Of a stretch of DNA of 64,000 nucleotides, positions 18,651-27,610 are shown in pieces. The notes beneath the pieces were generated by a model that worked only from the letters and a program-made list of their open reading frames with translations, had not been told where the DNA came from and ran no database searches. Source of the stretch: Parasphingorhabdus flavimaris (lineage in GTDB: Bacteria; Pseudomonadota; Alphaproteobacteria; Sphingomonadales; Sphingomonadaceae). The position numbers and the translations under genes were made by a program. Position 1 is the first letter of the stretch. Every line of letters starts with the position of its first letter. The stretch spans positions 1 to 64,000 of the forward strand of contig NZ_JABWMH010000004.1 in assembly GCF_013371215.1 (NCBI RefSeq), written 5' to 3'.

Positions 18651-21467
18651 CTAATGGGCTTCGTCCCAGTTCTTGCCGGTCCCGATATCGACATCCAGCG
18701 GCACCGATAATTTCACCGCCGGTTCCGCCGCGCCCGACATCACCGTGCGGATCACCGCGCTTGCGGCCTCCACGTCGCCTTCGGGCAATTCGAACACCAG
18801 TTCATCGTGCACCTGCATCAGCATCCGGACATCGTCCAGCCCCGCCTCGACCAGCGCAGGCAGCATTCTTGCCATCGCGCGCTTGATGATGTCGGCGCTG
18901 GTACCCTGGATCGGCGCGTTGATCGCGGCGCGTTCGCTGCCCTGCCGTTCGGCCTGGTTGGACGACTTGATCCGCTCGAACCACGTCTTGCGGCCAAACA
19001 GGGTCTCGGTATAGCCGGTCTCGCGAACCGATTGCAGAGTGGTGGAGATATATTGATTGATGCCCGGGAAACGCTCGAAATAGGTATCGATCATCGCCTG
19101 CGCTTCATCCGGGTCTACTTCCAGCCGCTTGGCCAGACCCCAGCGCGAGATGCCATAGAGGATTGCGAAATTGATCGTCTTGGCGCGGGCGCGGGCGTCG
19201 CGGTCTTCGGCGCCGAACAGTTCGCGCGCGGTGCGGTTATGGATGTCCTCGCCATGGGCAAAGGCCTCTTTCAGGCTCGCCACATCGGCGATATGCGCGG
19301 CCAGCCTGAGCTCGATCTGGCTATAGTCGGCGGCAAGGATGACATTGCCGGGCGCGGCGACAAATGCCTGCCGGATCTGCCGCCCGATCTCGCTGCGGAT
19401 CGGGATATTCTGCAGATTCGGTTCGGTCGATGACAGACGCCCAGTCTGCGCGCCACTGAGACTGTATGAGGTGTGCACGCGACCGGTCTTCGCGTTGATC
19501 TGTTCCTGCAGCGCGTCGGTATAGGTGGATTTCAGCTTCGCCAGCTGGCGCCAGTCGACGACCTTCTGCGCGATCGGTTCGCCGTCACCGGCCAGCCGTT
19601 CGAGCACGGTAACGTCGGTCGAATATTGACCTGACTTGCCCTTCTTGCCACCCTTCAGGCCAAGCTTGCCGAACAGAATTTCACCGAGCTGCTTGGGACT
19701 GCCAATGGAAAAAGGCTCTCCGGCCAACTCGTGAATCTGTGCTTCCAGCTTTTCCATTTCCTCGGCAAATGTCTTGGACAATCGCGCGAGTTCCTCGCGG
19801 TCGACGAGCACGCCGGTGGCCTCCATCCCGGCAATCACCGGCACCAGCGGACGGTCGACCATCTGATAGATGCGCGTTGCCCGTTCGGGCACCATCCGCA
19901 GGCGCAATATCTCCCACAGACGAAGCGTGACGTCGGCGTCCTCCGCGCCATATTCGGTCGCCTTCTCCAGCGGCACTTCGGCAAAGCCGATCGCCTTCTT
20001 GCCGGTGCCGGTGAGCGACTTGAAGCTGATACATTCATGACCCAGATGCAGCTTGGACAGTTCATCCATGCCGTGGCCGTGCAAGCCGGCGTCAAGGTTG
20101 AAGCTCATCACCAATGTGTCGTCAAACGGCGCAATCCTGATGTCATGCTGGGCCAGCACGCCCATGTCATATTTCAGATTCTGGCCGACTTTCAGCACCG
20201 CATCATCCTCGAGCAGCGGCGTGAGTCTGGCGAGCGCGTCATCGAAGCCGATCTGATCCGGCGTTTCGCCAAACATATCGCCGCTGCCGTGGCCGAGCGG
20301 AATATAACAAGCCTCGTTGGGACCTGTAGCAAGGCAGACCCCGACGATCCGCGCGGTCACGCTTTCAAGACTGTCTGTCTCCAGATCAATAGCGCAGACT
20401 CCTTTTGCGGTAGCGCGCTCTATCCACTGATCCAGCGCTGCCATCGTCTGCACACATTCATATGATGACCGGTCGATGGCCGGCGAATCTGCCGCCTTGA
20501 CCGCCGACCGCGCCGAGGCCTTGTCATCGACATCGGGGTTCTGCGGCTCCGCCTGGCCATTGCCGCCGAGCTTTTTGAGCAGGCTGTTGAAACCGTGGTG
20601 CGACAGAAATTCGTGCAGCGGCTCGTGGGGGATATCCTGAATCAGGAAACTGTCCAGAGTGTCCGGCAACGGACAATCTTCCCTCAGCGTCACCAATATC
20701 CGCGACAGACGGGCCTGTTCGGCAAATTCGAGCAGATTATCCCGCATCTTGGATTTTTTCATCTTCGGCGCTGCGGCGAGCACGCTTTCAATATCGCCAA
20801 ATTCGTTGATCAGCTTCGACGCCGTTTTCGGCCCGATCCCGGGGACCCCGGGAATATTATCGGAACTGTCACCCATCAGCCCCAGCACATCGCCCAGCTT
20901 CTCGGGACCGACACCGAATTTTTCCTCGACCGTCGCCCGGTTCATCCGCGCGTTCTTCATCGTGTCGAGCATGTCGACGCGACCTTCATCATTGGGCTCG
21001 ATCAGCTGCATCAGATCCTTGTCAGACGATACGATCGTGACTTTCCAGCCCTCGGCCAGCGCCGCCCTGGTATAGGAGGCGATCATATCGTCGGCCTCGA
21101 CATTCTCCTCCTCGATTAGCGGCAGCGAGAAAGCGCGCGTGGCATCGCGGATCATCGGGAATTGCGGCCTCAGGTCCTCGGGCGCTTCCGGACGATTGGC
21201 CTTGTACTGGTCGTAGAGATCGTTGCGGAAACTGGTACCCGCCTTGTCCAGAACCACCGCCATATGGGTGGGGCCATCGGCCTTGTTGAGCTCGTCGGCC
21301 AGCTTCCACAGCATCGTCGTATAGCCGTAGACTGCGCCAACCGGCTCGCCATGGACGTTGGTCAGCGGCGGGAGACGATGATAGGCCCGGAAAATATAGG
21401 CCGAGCCGTCCACGAGATAGAGATGATTGGGTTTGCTGTCAGGAGAATTGGTCATAGCCGCGAGCAT
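18651..21467 (-). CDS. polA: DNA polymerase I
   Basis: A 938-residue family A polymerase used for Okazaki fragment processing and repair synthesis. The 5'-3' exonuclease domain spans about 1-300 (LYLVDGSAYIFRAYH). The 3'-5' proofreading domain (about 335-510) keeps its acidic motifs: CAIDLETDSLES, GQNLKYDMG and YGAEDADVTL. The polymerase domain is C-terminal, with DYSQIELR, the O-helix region RAKTINFAILYG and MQVHDELVFE near the end. MTNSPDSK (ATG at 21455) is a possible alternative start four codons in; neither start has a strong ribosome binding site. Confidence 0.97.
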   Translation of the reverse strand: MLAAMTNSPDSKPNHLYLVDGSAYIFRAYHRLPPLTNVHGEPVGAVYGYTTMLWKLADELNKADGPTHMAVVLDKAGTSFRNDLYDQYKANRPEAPEDLRPQFPMIRDATRAFSLPLIEEENVEADDMIASYTRAALAEGWKVTIVSSDKDLMQLIEPNDEGRVDMLDTMKNARMNRATVEEKFGVGPEKLGDVLGLMGDSSDNIPGVPGIGPKTASKLINEFGDIESVLAAAPKMKKSKMRDNLLEFAEQARLSRILVTLREDCPLPDTLDSFLIQDIPHEPLHEFLSHHGFNSLLKKLGGNGQAEPQNPDVDDKASARSAVKAADSPAIDRSSYECVQTMAALDQWIERATAKGVCAIDLETDSLESVTARIVGVCLATGPNEACYIPLGHGSGDMFGETPDQIGFDDALARLTPLLEDDAVLKVGQNLKYDMGVLAQHDIRIAPFDDTLVMSFNLDAGLHGHGMDELSKLHLGHECISFKSLTGTGKKAIGFAEVPLEKATEYGAEDADVTLRLWEILRLRMVPERATRIYQMVDRPLVPVIAGMEATGVLVDREELARLSKTFAEEMEKLEAQIHELAGEPFSIGSPKQLGEILFGKLGLKGGKKGKSGQYSTDVTVLERLAGDGEPIAQKVVDWRQLAKLKSTYTDALQEQINAKTGRVHTSYSLSGAQTGRLSSTEPNLQNIPIRSEIGRQIRQAFVAAPGNVILAADYSQIELRLAAHIADVASLKEAFAHGEDIHNRTARELFGAEDRDARARAKTINFAILYGISRWGLAKRLEVDPDEAQAMIDTYFERFPGINQYISTTLQSVRETGYTETLFGRKTWFERIKSSNQAERQGSERAAINAPIQGTSADIIKRAMARMLPALVEAGLDDVRMLMQVHDELVFELPEGDVEAASAVIRTVMSGAAEPAVKLSVPLDVDIGTGKNWDEAH

Positions 21468-21505
21468 TAGCAGCGCCCGTCGCCTTCGTCATTTCAAATT
21501 CTGAC

Positions 21506-22357
21506 TTATCGGAAATTTGAATCGGACATGGTCAGCCTCAGATTACGCGACTGTTCACGGCCCGGAAGAGAGCTGTTGGCGCGCATACCCGGTTCGTACA
21601 ATACCACCTGATTGCGCCCGCGGCGTTTGGCGGTGAACAGAGCGGCATCGGCGTTTTTCATCGCCGCCGAATCCTTATGGTCCGGGGCCATGCCGGTCAC
21701 GCCAATGCTCACGGTGATGACATGACGTATATTGTGGCAGGGCTCAAATATTATACTCTCTATCTCGTGGCGCACCATCTCGCCGATGATCTGCCCCTCC
21801 AGCGCGCTGGTGTCAGGCAGAAAGATACCGAATTCTTCACCACCGATGCGTCCCGCTATATCATTTTTGCGCAAAATCCTGTGGAAAACCTTGCCGAGCA
21901 GGTTCAGCGCCTGATCCCCGACCGGATGGCCGAAATTGTCGTTGATATCCTTGAAATGGTCGACGTCGACAATCAGCAGCGCATTGCTGTCTTGGTCGCC
22001 GCGTAATTTGCTGAGCTGGCTCAGGAAACTGTCCCGATTGAGCAGGCCGGTCATCCCGTCAAAATTGGCCCGCAGTTCAAGCGCCTTGTTGGCCTTGCGC
22101 AATTTCCCTTGCGTGTCTTTGAGCCGGTTGGTGAGCTGGATTAGCTTGAACCGCTGCTTCGACATGTAGAGACCGAGCGGGATGCTGATTCCCCAGGGAA
22201 CCACGATCGCCATGGTCATTGCTTGCCAGAACCGGCCGTCCACCCCGTAGAATAGCAGATAGAAAAATCCGGTGAGCGTGAAAGACAGTAGCACCGCGAT
22301 TGCCGATATGATGGCCGTCTGCCGGATCGGCGAGATGCTTTGCACTGGTTCGGTCAT
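21506..22357 (-). CDS. Membrane-anchored diguanylate cyclase (GGDEF domain)
   Basis: From the chosen ATG this is 283 residues: two transmembrane helices near the N-terminus, a short coiled linker (RLKDTQGKLRKANKALELRA), then a GGDEF domain with RIGGEEFGIFLP as active site and DVDHFKDINDNFGHPVGDQAL as the metal and substrate segment. It should make cyclic di-GMP. There is no separate sensor domain beyond the membrane segment. The frame opens from a TTG at 22435, but that start has no ribosome binding site, so ATG 22357 (MTEPVQS) is preferred. The last 30 residues after the domain are polar and not conserved. Confidence 0.88.
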   Translation of the reverse strand: MTEPVQSISPIRQTAIISAIAVLLSFTLTGFFYLLFYGVDGRFWQAMTMAIVVPWGISIPLGLYMSKQRFKLIQLTNRLKDTQGKLRKANKALELRANFDGMTGLLNRDSFLSQLSKLRGDQDSNALLIVDVDHFKDINDNFGHPVGDQALNLLGKVFHRILRKNDIAGRIGGEEFGIFLPDTSALEGQIIGEMVRHEIESIIFEPCHNIRHVITVSIGVTGMAPDHKDSAAMKNADAALFTAKRRGRNQVVLYEPGMRANSSLPGREQSRNLRLTMSDSNFR

Positions 22358-22665
22358 GATCCGTTGCTGTAACGGAAATTGGTTGATCGGATGTGCATTG
22401 CCGTGGTTAACAGGCTGCAATGGCAAATCGCTCAATCCATCGGAAAACCGGTAAATTGTGGCTGATTTCCGGCGCGGTTCAGCCTGGATCAGCGTTAAGT
22501 TCCGCAGTGCAGACGAACCATTCCGCTAACCATGTTGCATTGCGCCGATGGCGTTCAATATCTTCTTTCGTGCCTGATTTTTTCACCGCAAATAGCCTTG
22601 CACTCACCGGTCAACTGCCGCAGGCTCAGAGCAGTCTAAAAATAGTCGACAAGGAGGAGTCCAGC

Positions 22666-23082
22666 ATGACGATACCGATAATTGCAGCGGTCACTGGTGC
22701 CATATTGATCATAATGCAGGCACTGTTGATGATCCTTGTCGGCACTCACCGTATCCGCAACCGGATCAATCTCGGCACCGGTGACGATCCGGCGCTGGAA
22801 CGCAAAATCCGCCGCCACGGCAATCTGGCGGAGAATGCCGCGCTGTTCGTCGTGGTACTGGCGCTGGCGGAAATGACCGTCGTGCCGAATATTGTCGTGC
22901 AGATCATCGCCCTTGTCTTCGTCATCGGTCGAATCTTTCACGCCGTCGCCTTGTCGACCATAGCCGGCTCGCATGGCGCCAAAACCGGCAGGATTTTCGC
23001 TGCCCTTCGCGCCATCGGCGCGATGACGACCTTCGGCAGCTTTGTCGCGCTCGGCGGCTATCTGCTAGCCGGCATATTCTAG
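22666..23082 (+). CDS. MAPEG family membrane protein
   Basis: A 138-residue protein with four hydrophobic helices and a MAPEG-like core: RIRNRINLGTGDDPALERKI, then RHGNLAENAALFVVVLALAE. Eukaryotic relatives conjugate glutathione or make leukotrienes; the bacterial role is mostly unknown. The start at 22666 is fixed by a near-perfect AAGGAGGAG; the frame is open further upstream without conserved sequence. Followed after 35 bases by a DUF1993 gene on the same strand. Confidence 0.88.
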   Translation: MTIPIIAAVTGAILIIMQALLMILVGTHRIRNRINLGTGDDPALERKIRRHGNLAENAALFVVVLALAEMTVVPNIVVQIIALVFVIGRIFHAVALSTIAGSHGAKTGRIFAALRAIGAMTTFGSFVALGGYLLAGIF

Positions 23083-23117
23083 CGTCCATATTTATCCCGC
23101 TCATCGAAAGAAAATAT

Positions 23118-23633
23118 ATGACCACCAACCTCTCGTTCATTCTCAAAGGCTCCGCCGCCCAGGCCTTCCGCGGTCTGACCAAGGTTCTCACCAAGGCCAA
23201 GGCAACAGCAGAAGCAGCCGGAACAGCCGAGGAATCCTATCTCGGCGCGCGCCTGTTTCCCGACATGAGCGATCTCAAATGGCAGGTGCAAATGATCACC
23301 GAATTCGCGGTGCGCGGCGCTGCGCGGATGAACGGCACAGCCCCGGATGCGCTGCCCAACATGCCGATGGAAGGCGATACATTTGACGCCCTGATCGCCC
23401 GCATCGCCGAATGTGCCGAGACTATCGCAGCCACCGATGATGCCGCAATCGATGGCAATGCCGATCTGAAAATCTCGATGCCGGTTGGGCCGGAACAGAC
23501 GATGGAACTGGACGGCCAGACCTATGTGCTCAGCTTCTTCCTGCCCAACCTGTTTTTCCACGTCACCACAGCCTATAATCTGCTCCGCATGCAGGGCGTC
23601 GCGATTGGCAAACGCGATTATATGGGATTGTAA
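23118..23633 (+). CDS. DUF1993 family protein
   Basis: A 171-residue soluble protein matching DUF1993: LYLGARL-like segment SYLGARLFPDMSDLKWQVQM at about 39-58, then a central helical region and FFLPNLFFHVTTAYNLLRMQG near the C-terminus, with final KRDYMGL. The predicted fold is a four-helix bundle of the DinB/YfiT type. No enzymatic activity is established. AAAGAAAAT precedes the ATG. Possibly co-transcribed with the upstream MAPEG gene. Confidence 0.88.
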   Translation: MTTNLSFILKGSAAQAFRGLTKVLTKAKATAEAAGTAEESYLGARLFPDMSDLKWQVQMITEFAVRGAARMNGTAPDALPNMPMEGDTFDALIARIAECAETIAATDDAAIDGNADLKISMPVGPEQTMELDGQTYVLSFFLPNLFFHVTTAYNLLRMQGVAIGKRDYMGL

Positions 23634-23640
23634 GCCGGAT

Positions 23641-24366
23641 TCATTCGGCCCGCTGCGGGCCACGGCCGTCCTGCCACCATTCCTGTAGCCAGCCATAGGG
23701 GCGCGCAACCGCCTGGCCGCGCGCGTCCCTTGCCGGTTCGAAGCGGAAGCGCTGTTCGATCAGACGACAGGTAGCGGCATCGAGTACCGGATGGCCGCTG
23801 GACTGTCGCACGGCGCAATCGCTGGCACGGCCATCGACCCCGACCGTGAAATGGGCCACGACATTGCCGCGGTTTCCGGCCTTCCAGACCCCACGCGGAA
23901 TATCCCTGCGGGTGATCGCCCCGGAGAGATGGCGCGGACCGGAGACGATTCCGCCACTTCCGAAACCGTCCCCCTGCCCGCCGCCGCCATGTCCGGCGCC
24001 CGGCCGGTCGGAAGCGCCGGCATCATTGTCATTTCCCGCACCTGCAACCGGCGCAGCAACGACCGGAGTGATAATATCCAGTCTGACCACCGGCTCAGGC
24101 ACCACGATCTGGGTCGCCTCGGCTTTCACATTCTTGGGAGAAGCGGCCTGTTTTCCGGCTTCGACCGGCTCCTTGTCCGGGACCGGCTTTGGCGGTGGCG
24201 GGGCAGTGATATTGATGACCTTGAATCCTGCCGCGACAGTCCTGGTCATCTCCATTCCCAACCCGCTCACCAGCGCGTAGCCGATCGCGGCATGGATGAC
24301 GATCACCGCGGCCAGCGATTTGAGGCGATCCTGCCGATCATGTTCGGTCACAAATTCCATATTCAT
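23641..24366 (-). CDS. TonB family energy transducer
   Basis: A 241-residue protein with a short cytoplasmic N-terminus, one membrane helix (about 16-36), a proline-rich spacer (PPPPKPVPDKEPVEAGK), a glycine-rich stretch and a C-terminal TonB fold (about 160-235: GNVVAHFTVGVDGRASDCAV, LIEQRFRFEPARDARGQ). Such proteins link the ExbB/ExbD motor to outer-membrane receptors. No exbB, exbD or receptor gene is adjacent. The two cysteines in the C-terminal domain (DCAV and ATCRL) could form a periplasmic disulfide. Confidence 0.88.
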   Translation of the reverse strand: MNMEFVTEHDRQDRLKSLAAVIVIHAAIGYALVSGLGMEMTRTVAAGFKVINITAPPPPKPVPDKEPVEAGKQAASPKNVKAEATQIVVPEPVVRLDIITPVVAAPVAGAGNDNDAGASDRPGAGHGGGGQGDGFGSGGIVSGPRHLSGAITRRDIPRGVWKAGNRGNVVAHFTVGVDGRASDCAVRQSSGHPVLDAATCRLIEQRFRFEPARDARGQAVARPYGWLQEWWQDGRGPQRAE

Positions 24367-24545
24367 CTTCTAGCAGCAGGCGCATGAATATTCGCTGGCA
24401 CGCAAGCAGGTCCCGATTGATCGCGCGCCCCAACACTGGTAGCAGGATGTTGTCCGTAACTGGCGAGATCAAGATGGAACACCATCGGGGAGCGGACATA
24501 GTTACAGCCGATCGCCTGGGCGTTTCTCTAAGCTGGAGCCACCCC

Positions 24546-25229
24546 ATGACCGATAGTCCAAAATCTTTCCACATCGTCTTCCTGCTGTTCGACGGCATTA
24601 CCCAGCTCGATTTCACCGGACCCGCCCAGTTTCTCGCGCGGATTCCCGGAGCAATTGTCCACACCGCCGCCAGGCGTCCCGAACCGATAGAAACCGACAG
24701 CGGCTTTGCCATCTTGCCGAACAGGACTTTCGCCGACTGCCCCCAGGCCGACCTGCTGTGCGTGCCCGGTGGTTTCGGCACCAGGGACGTGATCGTCGAC
24801 GCTGAAACATTGCAGTTTCTGCGCGATCAGGCAGCCGGAGCGCGCTACATCACCTCTGTCTGCACCGGTTCGCTGGTCCTCGGCGCGGCAGGATTGCTGA
24901 AAGGCAAACGGGCAACCAGTCATTGGGCCTATACCGCATTGCTGGAAAAATTCGGCGCGACTTTTGAAAAGGCGCGGGTGGTAAAGGACGGCAATATCAT
25001 CACCGCGGGCGGCGTCACATCCGGAATCGACTTTGCGCTGACCGTCATCGCGGAGATTGCCGGTCAGGAATTTGCGCAATCCATCCAGCTGGGACTCGAA
25101 TATGATCCCCAACCCCCGTTCCGTAGCGGCCACCCTGATCTCGCGGATCCGAAACTGGTCAAGCTGCTGCACGACCGGATTTATGGAGAGAAGGCTGCCG
25201 ACATAGCGGCGATCATTGACCGGCTATAA
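24546..25229 (+). CDS. DJ-1/PfpI family protein, isocyanide hydratase-like
   Basis: A 227-residue cysteine-dependent hydrolase-fold protein. The nucleophile elbow is SVCTGSLVLGAAGLL with C106, followed by GKRATSHWAY. The N-terminal FDGITQLDFTGP carries D16 and the Asp-Phe-Thr-Gly-Pro segment typical of isocyanide hydratase and its relatives. The start at 24546 follows GGAG at 8 bases; an upstream in-frame ATG (24384) adds 54 unrelated residues. Isocyanide hydration to N-formamide is the best guess; an AraC-fused relative is excluded because there is no DNA-binding domain. Confidence 0.85.
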   Translation: MTDSPKSFHIVFLLFDGITQLDFTGPAQFLARIPGAIVHTAARRPEPIETDSGFAILPNRTFADCPQADLLCVPGGFGTRDVIVDAETLQFLRDQAAGARYITSVCTGSLVLGAAGLLKGKRATSHWAYTALLEKFGATFEKARVVKDGNIITAGGVTSGIDFALTVIAEIAGQEFAQSIQLGLEYDPQPPFRSGHPDLADPKLVKLLHDRIYGEKAADIAAIIDRL

Positions 25230-25281
25230 TGTCGGAATTTTGATTTGCGCTTACATCGTTATCGCGTAGGCCAAGACGTAA

Positions 25282-26505
25282 ATGGACAATCCCGCGCAAA
25301 TCAGCGAGCTCAAGCTTTTCCTCTTCGCCCTGTCTTCGGCGGCGGTGGTCGCCAACGGCTATTATATTCACCCCCTGGTCACACCGGTGGCAGAAGAATT
25401 CGGGGTCAGCGGCGCGACCATCGGACTGGTTCCCGCGCTCAACCAGATCGCTCTGGCGCTCGGGATATTATTGCTGCTGCCGCTCGGCGACCGGATCAAC
25501 AACCGCAAGCTGGTGACAATATTCGTGGCGGGCCAGTTTCTCGCGATGCTGGCGATGGCGCTGTCCGGCAGCTTCCTCCTGTTCGCCACCGCTTCGTCGC
25601 TGCTCGGCTTTGTTACCATCGCGCCCTATCTGTTGCCCGCTTATGTTACCCGGCGCGTCGCGCCCGGTCGGATCGGCCATGTCACAGGCATAATGACCGC
25701 AGGCGTGACGCTGGGCATATTGGGCAGCCGGGTTGGCGGCGGCTTGCTCGGTCATTATTTCGGCTGGCGCTCGGCCTACTGGGTCGGCGTGGCTTGCATG
25801 GGATTGCTGGTGGTCCTCCTGCCTTCGATCATGGAGCGCAGACAGGACGAAAAGCCCTCAGACGTCGAGCCCCCGCGTTACAGCGAATTGCTCCGGTCCT
25901 TGTGGCCGATCATGAAATCGATGCCGGAAGTGCCTCTCGGCGGTATGATCCAGGCGCTCTCGTTCGGACTGTTCCTCGCGCTCTGGCTGGCAATCGGCCT
26001 GCATCTGCCGCGCAATGGTTATGGCGTCGATACGGTCGGTTATCTTGCGATCATCGCCATCGTCAATGTTTTCGGCTCGCCTTATGCTGGCCGGTTCGCG
26101 GACCATATCGGAGCGGAACGCGCCCGCATCTATTTCTGCATGGTACAGCTCGCCGGCGTCTCCCTGCTCCCCTTTGCCGGCAATAATCTCTGGTTGCTGG
26201 TCGTCGCGGTCATTTTCAACAGCATTGGCGGCGCATCGGTTGATATCTGCAGCCGCACGATATTGTTCAGCCGCGCCCCGGAAATCCGGACCCGGCTGAT
26301 GACCATCTATATCGTGATCATGTTTATCGGCGGCGGCATATCGAGTTGGCTGGGCGCCGCCACTTATGAATTTGCCGGATGGCCGGGCATTTCGATCATG
26401 GCGATCTGCTATGCGGTGACGATCATGGGACTTTCGCTCTGGGGCTTGCGTTTCAAGCCAGCCAGAGACGAAAATCAGTCATCGCTGGCTCGACACAAGG
26501 CATGA
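25282..26505 (+). CDS. MFS transporter
   Basis: A 407-residue major facilitator with about twelve membrane helices. The loop after helix 2 reads PLGDRINNRKLVT, close to the MFS loop 2-3 motif, and ADHIGAERAR is the matching loop of the second half. The ligand is unknown. It begins 52 bases after the DJ-1-like gene on the same strand and may share its transcript. There is no strong ribosome binding site (GGCCAAGACGTAA). Confidence 0.88.
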   Translation: MDNPAQISELKLFLFALSSAAVVANGYYIHPLVTPVAEEFGVSGATIGLVPALNQIALALGILLLLPLGDRINNRKLVTIFVAGQFLAMLAMALSGSFLLFATASSLLGFVTIAPYLLPAYVTRRVAPGRIGHVTGIMTAGVTLGILGSRVGGGLLGHYFGWRSAYWVGVACMGLLVVLLPSIMERRQDEKPSDVEPPRYSELLRSLWPIMKSMPEVPLGGMIQALSFGLFLALWLAIGLHLPRNGYGVDTVGYLAIIAIVNVFGSPYAGRFADHIGAERARIYFCMVQLAGVSLLPFAGNNLWLLVVAVIFNSIGGASVDICSRTILFSRAPEIRTRLMTIYIVIMFIGGGISSWLGAATYEFAGWPGISIMAICYAVTIMGLSLWGLRFKPARDENQSSLARHKA

Positions 26506-26515
26506 CCGGACAACG

Positions 26516-27589
26516 CTAGAGCAAACTGTCCCGCTCGATCCTGTCCTCTTTGGCGGGCAGGCTGAACAACATGCCGTCCTTCCCGAGAACTACTGGCCCT
26601 TCGAAAGCGCCAGCGACGCCCTTCATGAAATACCCCTCGAGATAGTCGAGCGGCAGCGCCGGAACGATATGGGAGAAGACGAGCATCTTCGCCCCGGCCG
26701 CCCGCGCCGCTTTCGCCGCTTCGACCGGCGTCGTGTGATAATCCGGAATGTCCGACATGATCTTGACCATCCGCGTGCGACCGGCTTTGTCAAAAGCCGC
26801 TTCCACGGTGCCGACCATCTCTGCATTCAACACTTCGTGCACCAGCAGGTCGCATCCGTTGCAGGCTTTTTCCACGGCGGTCTGCCTGACCGTATCCCCG
26901 CTGAACACGACCGATCGGCCCTTGTAATCGAAACGATAGCCGACCGCCGGCGAGATCGGCTTGTGGGACACCGGAAATGCGGTAATCTTGATACCGTCCT
27001 GCTGATAGACAATGACTTGGTCCTGCCCCTGTGGAGCGGGAAATGATCTGGCTTCGCCACCGGCGCCGGACGGCGGCATCGTCGCTTCTCCATGATGGGC
27101 GATGCGATATTGCACGTCGGCCGCATAGGCCGCGTTCAGACCGTCGACGATCGCTGCCACGCCCTCTGGTGCAATCACCGGCAGGGGCGCGTCCCGGCCA
27201 CCGCCGGCCCAGCGCTGCAGCATCAATTCTCCCATGCCGTCGATATGATCGCTGTGGAAATGGGTGAGCAGCAAGGCTTCCACCGCGCCGGGATTGAGAC
27301 CCATCAGCCCGAGATTGCGCACGGCGCCACCGCCGATATCGACAATGAACATCCTGCCATCGATGATCACCGCCGAACAGGGACCGGCCCGGGTCGGATC
27401 GGGAAGCGGCGAACCCGAACCGCATAGCGCGACGTGCATTCCGTCGGGCAGACCGCCGATCACGTCGCGCACGACTCCGGTCGCGACCGCACGTGCAAAC
27501 ATGCGTTCGCCGATTGGCTCACGAAACATTATCCCGGCGCCGACCAGCAGCAACACCAATATCACCAGTCCGATACCCAGTTTCTTCAT
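26516..27589 (-). CDS. Membrane-anchored metallo-beta-lactamase-fold hydrolase (RNase Z/arylsulfatase-like)
   Basis: A 357-residue protein with an N-terminal signal or anchor (KKLGIGLVILVLLLVGAGIMF) and an MBL domain. The metal motif is THFHSDHIDGMGEL near 110; further ligands lie in PVSHKPISPAVGYRFDY, VFSGDT and near the C-terminus in LVFSHIVPAL. This arrangement belongs to the RNase Z-like branch, but an exported location argues against tRNA processing and toward an arylsulfatase or phosphodiesterase-type activity. The gene lies 21 bases downstream of sdaA. Substrate unknown. Confidence 0.85.
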   Translation of the reverse strand: MKKLGIGLVILVLLLVGAGIMFREPIGERMFARAVATGVVRDVIGGLPDGMHVALCGSGSPLPDPTRAGPCSAVIIDGRMFIVDIGGGAVRNLGLMGLNPGAVEALLLTHFHSDHIDGMGELMLQRWAGGGRDAPLPVIAPEGVAAIVDGLNAAYAADVQYRIAHHGEATMPPSGAGGEARSFPAPQGQDQVIVYQQDGIKITAFPVSHKPISPAVGYRFDYKGRSVVFSGDTVRQTAVEKACNGCDLLVHEVLNAEMVGTVEAAFDKAGRTRMVKIMSDIPDYHTTPVEAAKAARAAGAKMLVFSHIVPALPLDYLEGYFMKGVAGAFEGPVVLGKDGMLFSLPAKEDRIERDSLL

Positions 27590-27610
27590 GACAAACTCCC
27601 ATTGTCCGGT